Positions 35,083 to 43,073 of a stretch of DNA of 64,000 nt are shown piece by piece. The stretch is from Macrococcoides epidermidis. GTDB lineage: Bacteria > Bacillota > Bacilli > Staphylococcales > Staphylococcaceae. A program made the position numbers and the translations under genes. The stretch lies in assembly GCF_042659445.1 (NCBI RefSeq), contig NZ_JBHSSR010000001.1; one strand, written 5' to 3'. How positions within the stretch are numbered: the stretch's first letter is position 1; each line of letters opens with the position of its first letter. The notes under the pieces were generated by a model that was given only the letters and a program-made list of their open reading frames with translations, was not told the origin of the DNA and searched no databases.

Positions 35083-35310
35083 TTACTTTTCCTCTAAATC
35101 AAAAAGAATCGTTTCAACTTTATCGACTAATTTTGCTGATTTTATCGATACTGGAACACCTGCTGTCGTAATAAAATATTTACTATTGACGATGCTCTCC
35201 ATTACAGATAATACCGTTTCACGTGTCAAATCCTGTTTCGGCTGATTCACTGTAAATGTGTAGTTTTTTCCAGTATCCGTTAAAAAGTTCATTTGTAAGC
35301 TTTTCATCAT
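35083..35310 (-). CDS. DUF2922 protein
   Basis: The 75-residue protein fits the DUF2922 family: SLQMNFLTDTGKNYTFTVNQ, then a helix (LTRETVLSVMESIVNSKYF) and a TTAGVPVSIKSAKLVDKVET strand region. Function is unknown. It lies 19 nt after a DUF1659 gene, and this pair recurs in many Firmicutes, so the two small proteins probably act together. Two ATG codons are adjacent; the second, at 35307, has the better spacing from GGGAGG. Confidence 0.8.
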   Translation of the reverse strand: MMKSLQMNFLTDTGKNYTFTVNQPKQDLTRETVLSVMESIVNSKYFITTAGVPVSIKSAKLVDKVETILFDLEEK

Positions 35311-35329
35311 TTATTCCTCCCGCTAATAA

Positions 35330-35533
35330 TTAAATCACTGCTTTCGTTTCAACTTTATCAATCTTTACATAATCTTCACCAGTCAATTCAGACATTAATG
35401 TTGCAAAGTTTTGTAAATCACTATCAAGCAAATCCATACGCACTTGATTAAAACGTCTTGTCTTAAATACTTCTTTACCATCTTCTTTTACACCTGTAAC
35501 ATACATAAGATTTAATACAACTTCTTTTAACAT
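35330..35533 (-). CDS. DUF1659 protein
   Basis: The 67-residue protein is of the DUF1659 type, with V..L...TG...DGKEVFKTRRF followed by ADLLDSDLQNFA-like helix and EDYVKIDKVETKAVI strand. It shares the ending KVDKVET-like strand pattern with its DUF2922 neighbour, suggesting related folds. Function is unknown. The start follows AAAGGAGGTGAGA. It is the first gene of a two-gene operon with its own terminator. Confidence 0.8.
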   Translation of the reverse strand: MLKEVVLNLMYVTGVKEDGKEVFKTRRFNQVRMDLLDSDLQNFATLMSELTGEDYVKIDKVETKAVI

Positions 35534-35627
35534 GTTCTCACCTCCTTTACACTTTATATATCGAATAAAGATTATTAGATAGACACATATTTTTTAGTTC
35601 TATATAATGTGTTTAGAGGTGAACGAC

Positions 35628-36125
35628 ATGAACGACTGGTTTATGATATTTATTTTCTTATGGACAGTATTCTTTATTTCTATGCTGGCAATCGGTGGTT
35701 TCTTTATGTTCCGTAAATTTTTAAAGCGTATGCCAAAAGAAGATGGTAAAAGTGAGCTTGACTGGCAAGATTATTACATTAATAAAGCTTTACCACTCTG
35801 GGGAGATGATGCTAAAAGTTTACTCAATGAACTGGTTTCTCCTGTACCGGAACTATTTCGTGATGTTGCAAAAGAACGTATCGCAGGACGTATCTCAAAA
35901 ATTGCGTTAGACGAACAAGCCGAAAGTATAGAACTTGATCATATATTACGCGGATACATCATCGCTACACCAAAACGTGATCACCCTTTTATGAAAAAGA
36001 AACTCAATCAATTAGGAATTGATTATTCGCCCTACGAAGATTACTTTAAGTATGCGGATGATGAGAAACAAAAATTCTCTATATTTGATCATTCAGAAAT
36101 AGTGAAAACTGAAAAACAAAAATAA
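35628..36125 (+). CDS. DUF2621 membrane-anchored protein (YneK-like)
   Basis: The 165-residue protein has one N-terminal membrane span (about residues 3-27: WFMIFIFLWTVFFISMLAIG) and a soluble domain of the DUF2621 family (LDWQDYYINKALPLWGD, then VAKERIAGRISKIAL). In Bacillus the homologue yneK lies next to ccdA and ccdC. Here it converges on them, so a link to cytochrome c maturation or membrane redox chemistry is possible. An upstream in-frame ATG at 35607 lacks a binding site; the ATG at 35628 follows GAGGTG. Confidence 0.8.
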   Translation: MNDWFMIFIFLWTVFFISMLAIGGFFMFRKFLKRMPKEDGKSELDWQDYYINKALPLWGDDAKSLLNELVSPVPELFRDVAKERIAGRISKIALDEQAESIELDHILRGYIIATPKRDHPFMKKKLNQLGIDYSPYEDYFKYADDEKQKFSIFDHSEIVKTEKQK

Positions 36126-36160
36126 GCCGAGCAGTGATCATTCACTACCCGGCTTATTTT
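36121..36160. terminator. Bidirectional terminator
   Basis: The stem aataagccg / cggcttatt encloses an inner agtga / tcact stem. T-runs lie on both sides. It separates the DUF2621 gene from convergent ccdC. Confidence 0.75.
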
Positions 36161-36164
36161 TATG

Positions 36165-36632
36165 TCAATCTTTAATTAAAGTGCGCTCTAACTTCTTATA
36201 TTTAATATACATCGCAATACGCCATGGCACAATCATACTGAATGCCAGTAAGAAGAACATACCAGCTAATTCACCTGGATGAATCGTACTACTTAAGTAA
36301 AATTTCATCACACTACGAATAATCAGTAAAGAAATTAAAATGAGCGGAAATAACTTCGATCGTTTCATATAAATTAAGTTATCTTTAACAACAAAGTTAG
36401 AAGTATAGATTAAGAAAATCGAAAAGAACATTCCGACGACAACCGCTTCTAATATTTCCATCGGTGTCAATCGAAAGTAAGGTACTACATACATCAACGC
36501 TCCCGTAGACATAAAAAACGGTGGAAGAATAATTTTCTTAACATTTGTGGGATAATTTTGAGCCTTCATTCTAACTATAATAACTGCCGTACCCATAAAT
36601 AATGCTACGAGCATCGATATCACAAAATACAT
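36165..36632 (-). CDS. ccdC: CcdC-family membrane protein
   Basis: The 155-residue protein has about five membrane spans and matches CcdC of Bacillus (DUF1453-type): RMKAQNYPTNVKKIILPPFFMSTGALMYVVPYFR is a characteristic loop and span. CcdC lies in the cytochrome c maturation region, but its exact role is not established. It is 14 nt downstream of ccdA, in one operon. Two in-frame ATGs are six bases apart, and the second, at 36632, is better placed behind GAAGG. Confidence 0.82.
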   Translation of the reverse strand: MYFVISMLVALFMGTAVIIVRMKAQNYPTNVKKIILPPFFMSTGALMYVVPYFRLTPMEILEAVVVGMFFSIFLIYTSNFVVKDNLIYMKRSKLFPLILISLLIIRSVMKFYLSSTIHPGELAGMFFLLAFSMIVPWRIAMYIKYKKLERTLIKD

Positions 36633-36646
36633 ATCCATCCTTCTTT

Positions 36647-37321
36647 CTAACTAAAAAATTGGGTGATTGCTGTTAACTTATCAAAGAATAATAACAATCC
36701 CATAATAATCATCATTACTCCACCAATTTTAGTGATTATCTGACTATATTTCTTTAATATATTAATTTTTGTGATAAAGAATGTCAATAAGAAAAATGGA
36801 ATACAAAATCCAAGAACATAGGCAATCATATAGATCAGCGCTAACGATTGATTAACAGCTGCCATAGAAAAAATAGTTCCGATAATCGGACCCATACATG
36901 GAGTCCAGCCTGCCGCAAATGCAATGCCTATCAGTAACGTTCCGATAAAGCCAGTCGGTCTATTCTTAAATTCAAATTTACGATCTTTCATTAAAAACTG
37001 TGGGTTGAAGATGCCTAGTACCACTAAACCAAATATTATACATAGTAGTCCTCCAACCATACGAATCGTATTATCATACGACTGTAGAAAATCTGAAACA
37101 AAACCTAATCCCACACCTAACGAAATATAGACAATAGAAAAACCAATTAAAAAGAATACAGTGTGTAATAAGGCTTTTTTATCCATTTTATTATCTTTTA
37201 GATCATTATAACTTACACCAGTAATATAAGATAAAAATGCAGGATAAATCGGCAGAACACACGGTGAAATAAAACTAAGTATACCAGCGCCGAAAGCAAC
37301 GGCTATCGTAATATCTCCCAT
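36647..37321 (-). CDS. ccdA: Cytochrome c biogenesis thiol-disulfide protein CcdA
   Basis: The 224-residue protein has six predicted spans and the two conserved cysteines of CcdA/DsbD: SPCVLPIYPAFLSY (about residue 19) and GWTPCMGPIIG (about residue 138). It passes electrons from cytoplasmic thioredoxin across the membrane to reduce apocytochrome c or other extracytoplasmic thiols. The frame can be opened two codons earlier at a TTG, but the ATG at 37321 has ideal spacing from GGAGG. It is co-transcribed with ccdC. No ResA/CcdB-type thioredoxin was seen in the window. Confidence 0.92.
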   Translation of the reverse strand: MGDITIAVAFGAGILSFISPCVLPIYPAFLSYITGVSYNDLKDNKMDKKALLHTVFFLIGFSIVYISLGVGLGFVSDFLQSYDNTIRMVGGLLCIIFGLVVLGIFNPQFLMKDRKFEFKNRPTGFIGTLLIGIAFAAGWTPCMGPIIGTIFSMAAVNQSLALIYMIAYVLGFCIPFFLLTFFITKINILKKYSQIITKIGGVMMIIMGLLLFFDKLTAITQFFS

Positions 37322-37518
37322 AATCAACCTCCATTCTCAATCATTTTATCAAATATTTGCGCATCTTAATGCTAAGATTTTGAACGAAATGTGACATTCA
37401 TAGAATCTTGAGTCTATTTCATTAATATTTATCACACCAAATACATTAAACAATCAGAAGATTATCATGTTCAAATTAAGAAAAAAATGCTATATTTACA
37501 TTAACAGGAGGACTTGCT

Positions 37519-38256
37519 ATGAAAAATAAATATCTCTTATTATCGATGACTTCACTTTTATCGGTATCCTTGTTAGCAGCGTGTGGAAAAGATGCACGTG
37601 ATGAATCAGAAGTCAATAAAGCAAAAGTTGCATTTGAAACGAAAAATAAAGAATCAACTGACGAAGATAAAAAGGTAACAGACAAAAATAAATCTAAAGC
37701 TGCACTTGAAAAAATCAAAGCTGCAAAAGAACGCGGTAAAAATAAAAAGAAAAACAGTAAAAATGATATTGAAGAAGCAGATAATAAAGAAATTGCTTCC
37801 AGTGATACAGATAAAGAAACACAATCAGAAAGTAATGATACAACTGAAAAATCTACTTCTGAAAGTAAAAGCGATTCTAAAAAAGAGTCTACTAAAACGT
37901 CATCAAAGAAAAAATCAACTGCATCAAGTCGTTCAACATCATCAAGCAATTCATCTAGTAACACATCTAACAGTAATACCAGTTCAAATACTTCTACATC
38001 AAGACCAGCATCAAGTACGTCTCAACCTGCTGTGACACGTCCTGCAACACAATCACCAACGACAAGACCATCAACACCGACAGTGACTGTACGACCAACG
38101 ACACCGACAGCACCAACGACAACACGTCCAACAACACCAACGACAACACCAAGACCAACACAACCGACGACGACTCAACCGGCTACAACACAACCGGCAA
38201 CACCTGAGCCACCTTCATCTAATGATGGATTTATCGAGCCGATGCCAGGTCAATAA
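37519..38256 (+). CDS. Lipoprotein with Thr/Pro-rich tail
   Basis: The 245-residue protein has a lipoprotein signal (LLAAC, Cys22), then a lysine- and acid-rich segment to about residue 110, a Ser-rich segment (about 118-160) and a Thr/Pro repeat tail with TRPTTPT-like units (about 165-225), ending NDGFIEPMPGQ. No folded domain is recognised. The repeats look like a wall-spanning stalk, so the tail may reach through the peptidoglycan. Repeated ACA/CCA codons make it prone to length variation. It is a single gene with a good AGGAGG. Confidence 0.7.
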   Translation: MKNKYLLLSMTSLLSVSLLAACGKDARDESEVNKAKVAFETKNKESTDEDKKVTDKNKSKAALEKIKAAKERGKNKKKNSKNDIEEADNKEIASSDTDKETQSESNDTTEKSTSESKSDSKKESTKTSSKKKSTASSRSTSSSNSSSNTSNSNTSSNTSTSRPASSTSQPAVTRPATQSPTTRPSTPTVTVRPTTPTAPTTTRPTTPTTTPRPTQPTTTQPATTQPATPEPPSSNDGFIEPMPGQ

Positions 38257-38290
38257 TAAAAAGCATGAGGAAATTCCTCATGCTTTTTTT
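38257..38290 (+). terminator. Terminator of the Thr/Pro-rich lipoprotein gene
   Basis: A perfect 13-bp stem (aaaagcatgagga / tcctcatgctttt) is followed by a T-run. The A-run on the left lets it also serve the convergent yneF-like gene. Confidence 0.85.
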
Positions 38291-38311
38291 GTAAAATAAA
38301 TTACTGTCTTA

Positions 38312-38542
38312 CTATTTTAAATTTTGATTCATATTGCGGTTCATCATTTGCATCATTTGGTTAATTTTCTTTTGTGAAGGTTTTTGACCCATTTGCATCA
38401 TCATCATGCGTAACATTTCTTCATTGATTGGTGGATTTTTCTTTAAGTAATCCATCATGTATTTACGTGCTAAGAAGAAACCACCAGCTGCACCTGCTGC
38501 TAATGCTAAAATAATTAATAATATCCAAATCCAAGTATCCAT
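38312..38542 (-). CDS. YneF-family small membrane protein
   Basis: The 76-residue protein belongs to the UPF0154/YneF family. It has one N-terminal span with a glycine zipper (ILALAAGAAGGFFLARKYM) and a Met/Gln-rich tail (PPINEEMLRMMMMQMGQKPSQKKINQMMQMM). Function is unknown. The gene follows tkt here, as in Bacillus and Staphylococcus. It starts at an ATG behind GAAAGTGGGTG. Confidence 0.88.
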   Translation of the reverse strand: MDTWIWILLIILALAAGAAGGFFLARKYMMDYLKKNPPINEEMLRMMMMQMGQKPSQKKINQMMQMMNRNMNQNLK

Positions 38543-38617
38543 TCACTTCACCCACTTTCTCATTCTTTTAAAAGTTTACTAGATTAAAGTCTAATTTTCA
38601 ATAGTTATTTATCATGA

Positions 38618-38652
38618 ATAAAGAAGACTGAACTGAGTCAGTCTTCTTTAAC
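38618..38652 (-). terminator. Terminator of tkt
   Basis: The stem aagaagactga / tcagtcttctt has a 6-nt loop. The T-run is short, so termination may be partial and allow read-through into yneF. Confidence 0.6.
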
Positions 38653-38666
38653 AACGATCATTAATA

Positions 38667-40649
38667 TTATAAGTCTAAAATTTCTCTAACAATATTGTCT
38701 ACTGTAAATCCAAATTTCTCCATAACTAATTCGCCTGGGGCACTTGCACCAAATGTATCAATACCTATCACTTTACCATCTAAGCCAACATATTTGAACC
38801 ATGTAGCAGTGGCAGCCATTTCAATTGCAACACGTTTCGTTAAATCTCTTGGCATCACTTGTTCTTTATAATTATCATCCTGTAAATCAAATACACGTGT
38901 ATTCGGTACTGAAACAACTTGTACCCCTTTACCTTGTGCTTCTAAAGCTTTTGCTGCTTCAACTGCAAGACCAACTTCTGATCCAGTAGCGATCAGTAAA
39001 TACTCAGGTGTTTCAGATTGATATACGACATAAGCACCTTTTCGTACACCCTCTTCTAGAGCATCTTCAGAAACATCAGTAACGTCTAAGTTCTGACGTG
39101 TTAATACTAATGCTGTAGGTACATCTTTTGATTCCAAAGCAATCTTCCATGCAATGCGAGATTCATTACCATCTGCCGGACGAATCACATTCAGATTAGG
39201 GATTGCACGTAATCCTGCTAATTGTTCAATCGGCTCATGTGTTGGTCCATCTTCACCAACTGCAATTGAATCATGCGTAAATACGTATGTTACAGGTAGT
39301 CCCATGAGCGCTGATAATCTTACAGCAGGTTTTAAATAGTCACTAAATACGAAGAATGTCGCCCCGTATACTTTTAAACCACCGTGAGCAGCCATCCCAT
39401 TTAATGCAGCTCCCATCGCAAATTCTCTAACACCGAACCATATATTTTTACCTTCAGGAGATTCAGCTGAGAAATCAGCAGTATCTTTAACATTTGATTT
39501 ATTTGATGATGCTAAGTCTGCAGACCCACCAAAGAATGATGGTACTGTTTTAGCGATTGCCTGAATCATGTCTCCAGATGTACTTCTTGTAGCAGCAGAT
39601 TTACCTACTTCATATTTTGGTAATTCAGTATCATAACCTTCTGGAAGTTCACCTTTAATCGCTAATTCAAATTGAGCTGCAAGTTCTGGTTGCTTTTCTT
39701 TATATTCTGCAAATTTATTATTCCATGTTTCTTCTGCTTCATTTGCACGTTTTAACATCGTTTCATTAAAGATGTCATATACAGATTGTGGTACTTCAAA
39801 TTTTAAGTTTGCATCTAATCCATATGTTTCAAATGCTAAAATTCTCTCTTCATTACCAAGTGGCGCACCATGCACACCATTTGTTCCCTGACGGTTTGGT
39901 GAACCATAACCGATGATTGTCTTAACTTCAATAATTGAAGGTTTGTCTGAAGATTTTGCCTGCGTAATCGCTTTATCAATCGCATCACAGTCATTACCAT
40001 CTTCAACTAAGATATGCTCCCAGCCATAAGCTTCAAAGCGACCTTTTACATCCTCAGAGAATGCTTTGTCAAGATCTCCATCTAAAGAAATATCATTTGA
40101 ATCGTATAAAGCAATCAGTTTATTTAATTTAAGATGACCTGCTAAACTTGCAGCTTCATGAGATATACCTTCCATTAAATCTCCGTCTGAAACAAGTGCA
40201 TACGTATAATGATCCACGATATCTATATCTTTGTTATACGTAGCAGCTAAATGCTTCTCAGCCATGGCAAAACCAACACTCATCGCAAATCCTTGACCTA
40301 ATGGTCCAGTTGTAATTTCCACACCTTCAGTATGACGAAATTCCGGATGTCCTGGTGTTTTAGAATCCCATTGTCTAAAGTTTTTCAGTTCCTCTAGTGC
40401 TAATCCACCAGAAACATGTAATAAAGAATATAATAATGCCGATCCGTGACCAGCAGAAAGAATAAATCTATCTCGATTGAAGAAATTCATTGAGCTAGGA
40501 TTAAAGTTCAGGTGACGCGTCCATAATGTATAAGCAAATGGTGCAGCACCCATCGGTAAACCCGGATGACCAGAATTTGCAGCCTCAATCTGATCGATAC
40601 TTAATGCTCTGATCGTGTCAATTGCAAGTTGATCTTCTTTTGTAAACAT
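38667..40649 (-). CDS. tkt: Transketolase
   Basis: The 660-residue enzyme moves two-carbon ketol units in the pentose phosphate pathway using thiamine diphosphate. The cofactor motif GDGDLMEGISHEAASLAGH is at about residues 153-171, the substrate His in NSGHPGLPMGAAP near residue 28, and the DSIAVGEDGPTHEPIEQL segment near residue 460. Length and order fit bacterial transketolases. The start follows AAAGGAG. It lies between the YneF and YnzC-type small genes, the usual place in this family. Confidence 0.96.
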   Translation of the reverse strand: MFTKEDQLAIDTIRALSIDQIEAANSGHPGLPMGAAPFAYTLWTRHLNFNPSSMNFFNRDRFILSAGHGSALLYSLLHVSGGLALEELKNFRQWDSKTPGHPEFRHTEGVEITTGPLGQGFAMSVGFAMAEKHLAATYNKDIDIVDHYTYALVSDGDLMEGISHEAASLAGHLKLNKLIALYDSNDISLDGDLDKAFSEDVKGRFEAYGWEHILVEDGNDCDAIDKAITQAKSSDKPSIIEVKTIIGYGSPNRQGTNGVHGAPLGNEERILAFETYGLDANLKFEVPQSVYDIFNETMLKRANEAEETWNNKFAEYKEKQPELAAQFELAIKGELPEGYDTELPKYEVGKSAATRSTSGDMIQAIAKTVPSFFGGSADLASSNKSNVKDTADFSAESPEGKNIWFGVREFAMGAALNGMAAHGGLKVYGATFFVFSDYLKPAVRLSALMGLPVTYVFTHDSIAVGEDGPTHEPIEQLAGLRAIPNLNVIRPADGNESRIAWKIALESKDVPTALVLTRQNLDVTDVSEDALEEGVRKGAYVVYQSETPEYLLIATGSEVGLAVEAAKALEAQGKGVQVVSVPNTRVFDLQDDNYKEQVMPRDLTKRVAIEMAATATWFKYVGLDGKVIGIDTFGASAPGELVMEKFGFTVDNIVREILDL

Positions 40650-40741
40650 ATTTATTTCTCCTTTATAATATATTTTAAATTATTCAACTAAACTAATACA
40701 TAATTATCTAGTATATTAATTACTCATTAATATACTATTTA

Positions 40742-40978
40742 TTATTCTCTTAAATTATTGTTTCTTTGAATTTCTTTCACTTTCTCAGGCGTAACATCAT
40801 TGCCTTCAGGATCGATTACCTTTGCGTTCTCTATTGTTTTTTGAAAGCTATTTCTGAAAGTCTGAAGATATTCTTTACGTAATAACGTTTGCTCTCTACC
40901 TTCTTCTTCAGTTAATCCTTCAGTTTTCTTTTTTTGTGCTAATTCATTTATTCTATTCATTTTTTCTTGTTCTAACAT
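40742..40978 (-). CDS. DUF896 protein (YnzC-like)
   Basis: The 78-residue protein begins MLEQEKMNRINELAQKKKTE and has LTEEEGREQTLLRKEYLQTF, the helix-turn-helix hairpin of the DUF896/UPF0291 family. Function is not established. In Bacillus the homologue lies in the LexA-controlled yneA operon. Here it is 88 nt downstream of the sosA-like gene on the same strand, so co-regulation is plausible. A longer start at 40996 lacks a binding site; the chosen ATG lies 8 nt after AAGGA. Confidence 0.88.
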   Translation of the reverse strand: MLEQEKMNRINELAQKKKTEGLTEEEGREQTLLRKEYLQTFRNSFQKTIENAKVIDPEGNDVTPEKVKEIQRNNNLRE

Positions 40979-41066
40979 ACCCTCATTCCTTTCCATTTAA
41001 AGATACCAAAAAAAGCGCGTGAAACCAACTGGTCACACTCGCTTAATTAAAAAATTATATGGACGT

Positions 41067-41288
41067 TTAATTTACAACACCTAAAACCTCTCCATTTTGC
41101 ACTGGATCATGTATCGTTTGTTCTTTATCATTACGAACATCATTTTGTTCGCTTACTTGTTCTGTAATGCCTGGTGAAGTTTGTTCATAAATATAATGAG
41201 ATTGCGTCATATATAAAAGGCCGAAGACTGTAATTACAATAAATAATAGAAAATACATCATAAATTCCTTTGAAATAGTAACTGTCAT
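41067..41288 (-). CDS. sosA: SOS cell-division inhibitor, SosA/YneA-like
   Basis: The 73-residue protein has a short cytoplasmic start, one membrane span (about residues 8-27) and an extracytoplasmic tail (SPGITEQVSEQND...VLGVVN). Size, topology and divergent position to lexA match S. aureus SosA, which stops division during DNA damage. There is no LysM domain as in Bacillus YneA. Several LexA boxes fill the gap to lexA, so strong SOS induction is expected. Recognition rests on position and layout more than on sequence. Confidence 0.78.
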   Translation of the reverse strand: MTVTISKEFMMYFLLFIVITVFGLLYMTQSHYIYEQTSPGITEQVSEQNDVRNDKEQTIHDPVQNGEVLGVVN

Positions 41289-41303
41289 AGTTAATTCCTC
41301 CTA

Positions 41304-41315
41304 GAACATTTGTTT
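41304..41315. promoter_or_regulatory. LexA box 1 (sosA side)
   Basis: GAACATTTGTTT differs from GAAC-N4-GTTC at one base. It lies 16 nt upstream of the sosA start. Confidence 0.7.
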
Positions 41316-41332
41316 GTATTTATACTTTAACA

Positions 41333-41344
41333 GAACATTTGTTC
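41333..41344. promoter_or_regulatory. LexA box 2
   Basis: GAACATTTGTTC is a perfect GAAC-N4-GTTC dyad between sosA and lexA. Confidence 0.85.
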
Positions 41345-41361
41345 TGTGTCAATAAAAACAC

Positions 41362-41373
41362 GAACAAATGTTT
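41362..41373. promoter_or_regulatory. LexA box 3 (lexA side)
   Basis: GAACAAATGTTT, preceded by C, fits the Gram-positive LexA consensus with one mismatch and abuts the lexA -35. A weaker fourth site, GAACGTATATGC (41383-41394), lies in the lexA spacer. Confidence 0.75.
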
Positions 41374-41400
41374 GTTACATGCGAACGTATATGCTATAAT
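41372..41400 (+). promoter_or_regulatory. lexA promoter
   Basis: TTGTTA and TATAAT are separated by 17 bp, 34 nt before the lexA start. LexA box 3 overlaps the -35 element and the weak fourth box overlaps the spacer, which fits autorepression. Confidence 0.75.
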
Positions 41401-41433
41401 ACAAATAACACCAATGCTAAGGAGTGTTTATAA

Positions 41434-42051
41434 ATGAGAGAACTAACTAAAAGGCAAGAAGAAATATATGAATATTTAAAACATGTTGTATCAACTAAAG
41501 GATACCCACCTAGTGTTCGAGAGATCGGAGAAGCGGTTGGTTTAGCTTCATCTTCGACAGTTCATGGGCATTTATCTCGATTAGAAGAAAAAGGATATAT
41601 TAAAAGAGACCCAACTAAGCCACGAGCGATAGAAATAGTACAGGATGAAACACCTACTGATTATTCAGAAACCATTCACGTTCCGGTTATCGGTAAAGTA
41701 ACAGCAGGGGTCCCTATTACTGCGATTGAGAATGTTGAAGAATACTTTCCATTACCTGCTCACTTTACAAGTAGTCATAATAGTGACATCTTTATTTTAG
41801 ATGTTGTTGGTGAAAGTATGATAGAAGCTGGTATATATGATAAAGATAAAGTGATTGTTAGAAGACAGTCTATTGCAGAGAATGGGGATATTATCGTTGC
41901 TATGACTGAAGAAGACGAAGCAACTGTCAAAAGATTCTATAAAGAAAATAATCGTTATCGATTACAACCAGAAAATAGTTCAATGGATCCAATCTATTTA
42001 GATTCTGTAACTGTTTTAGGCAAAGTTGTTGGGTTGTTTAGAGAATTTTAA
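41434..42051 (+). CDS. lexA: SOS response repressor LexA
   Basis: The 205-residue repressor has an N-terminal winged helix (PPSVREIGEAVGLASSSTVHGHLSRLEEKGYI, about residues 25-56) and a C-terminal self-cleaving peptidase domain. The cleavage pair Ala91-Gly92 lies in KVTAGVPI. The catalytic dyad is Ser128 (GESM) and Lys166 (ATVKRF). RecA filaments trigger self-cleavage after DNA damage. Candidate targets in this window are lexA itself, sosA and parE. The start follows AAGGAG. Confidence 0.97.
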   Translation: MRELTKRQEEIYEYLKHVVSTKGYPPSVREIGEAVGLASSSTVHGHLSRLEEKGYIKRDPTKPRAIEIVQDETPTDYSETIHVPVIGKVTAGVPITAIENVEEYFPLPAHFTSSHNSDIFILDVVGESMIEAGIYDKDKVIVRRQSIAENGDIIVAMTEEDEATVKRFYKENNRYRLQPENSSMDPIYLDSVTVLGKVVGLFREF

Positions 42052-42052
42052 A

Positions 42053-42092
42053 AATAAGAGCGCATGACTAATGTCATTCGCTCTTATTTTCG
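42053..42092 (+). terminator. Terminator of lexA
   Basis: The stem aagagcgcatgac / gtcattcgctctt (one G-U pair) has a TAAT loop and is followed by attttcg. The A-run on the left may also serve the minus strand. Confidence 0.75.
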
Positions 42093-42138
42093 TTTATATT
42101 ATTTTACATTTAGATAATAATTATTTTACTATTACGAT

Positions 42139-42207
42139 TATTTACGTCCAATGATTTCTTTTACTTGTTCTAATATGTCTTTATGTTCTTTTGATTTTGT
42201 TTCCATC
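42139..42207 (-). CDS. Candidate 22-residue peptide
   Basis: A short leftward frame starts at an ATG after AAGGGGATAGTACG and encodes METKSKEHKDILEQVKEIIG followed by RK. It is charged and helical. The good binding site and clean frame are its only support. It converges on lexA, whose terminator lies just beyond. I do not recognise it. Confidence 0.35.
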
Positions 42208-42458
42208 GTACTATCCCCTTATCTCATTCTTATAATGTATATTCATTATAAAAGGCTTACTTATAAAATATACCCAAAAAGAAATGAATCAAACATCGAT
42301 GTATTTGTTTTTAATACAGGAAGTAACAATTTATATTAAATTAACTACTAATATTTTACAATAATTCATGAGAACATACAAATATTTCACTTTTTCCACT
42401 TCAGAAATTTTATAACTTTCCTTTTCCTTGATATAATATAGTTAAGGAGGCGAATGAC

Positions 42459-42668
42459 ATGCATAGAAAATTAGCACGTTCTACAACTGATAGATATTTG
42501 GCTGGTGTATTAGGCGGTTTTGCTGAATATTTAAACATGGATTCAACACTACTCCGTGTTATCTTTATTCTTGTTTCATTCTTAACTGTACATATCCCAA
42601 CATTTACAATCTATCTTATTCTTGCACTCTTTATGCCAAAAGACGTTGATGTTATCGATCGTTACTAA
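42459..42668 (+). CDS. PspC-domain protein
   Basis: The 69-residue protein consists almost only of a PspC domain: RSTTDRYLAGVLGGFAEYLNMDSTLLRVIFIL, then a membrane span (about residues 42-60) and an acidic end. PspC-type proteins take part in envelope-stress sensing. The single-domain form is common in staphylococci and its role there is open. It starts after AAGGAGG with a TATAAT-like -10 about 25 nt upstream. Confidence 0.9.
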   Translation: MHRKLARSTTDRYLAGVLGGFAEYLNMDSTLLRVIFILVSFLTVHIPTFTIYLILALFMPKDVDVIDRY

Positions 42669-42689
42669 TTAAAAATTTATTAAATTAAA

Positions 42690-42733
42690 CAAAGCTTAAG
42701 ACAATGTGTATTCGCACATTTGTCTTAAGCTCT
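42690..42733 (+). terminator. Terminator of the PspC gene
   Basis: A long stem (gcttaagacaatgtg / cacatttgtcttaagc, one bulge) has a TATTCG loop and is followed by tctttctct. Confidence 0.7.
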
Positions 42734-42764
42734 TTCTCTGCTTATTCATTTTAATATTTGCTAC

Positions 42765-42920
42765 TTATTCCCTCTTATTTAATAACGCCACAGTCCCAAA
42801 TCCTAATACGAGCAATAATATCGTTATTTTATCATCAATGATCATTAAGCCATAACGACATATGAATAATATGAATGCATAAATAAACAAAACGAGTATC
42901 TTGATATGATAGTTAGACAT
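42765..42920 (-). CDS. Small membrane protein, 51 residues
   Basis: A leftward frame begins MSNYHIKILVLFIYAFILFI and ends LGFGTVALLNKRE. It holds two hydrophobic segments (about residues 7-22 and 30-46). The ATG follows GTAGGGTTGAA. The size and clean two-span layout favour a real gene, but I do not recognise a family. It sits alone between the PspC gene and the zinT-like gene. Confidence 0.5.
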   Translation of the reverse strand: MSNYHIKILVLFIYAFILFICRYGLMIIDDKITILLLVLGFGTVALLNKRE

Positions 42921-43043
42921 TTCAACCCTACTTTTCTATATTATATGATGTTCATCATACCATCTTTTTTTAATATATTTAACTTTTTGTTTAAATAGTA
43001 ATAATTCCTATTTACTTTTATATTGTATTGCTTTAGTATTGAA

Positions 43044-43058
43044 TCGTAATGATTACGA
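43044..43058. promoter_or_regulatory. Zur box of the zinT-like gene
   Basis: TCGTAATGATTACGA is a perfect match to the Firmicute Zur consensus TCGTAATNATTACGA, 15 nt upstream of the start. Zinc-loaded Zur would block expression. Confidence 0.85.
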
Positions 43059-43073
43059 AAAAGGAGAATTATT

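Noticed and set aside
37476..37964. Leftward 162-residue frame opposite the Thr/Pro-rich lipoprotein
   Set aside because: It is a Leu/Ser/Asp-rich shadow of the low-complexity lipoprotein gene, without a binding site, and the sense gene has a clear signal peptide and terminator.
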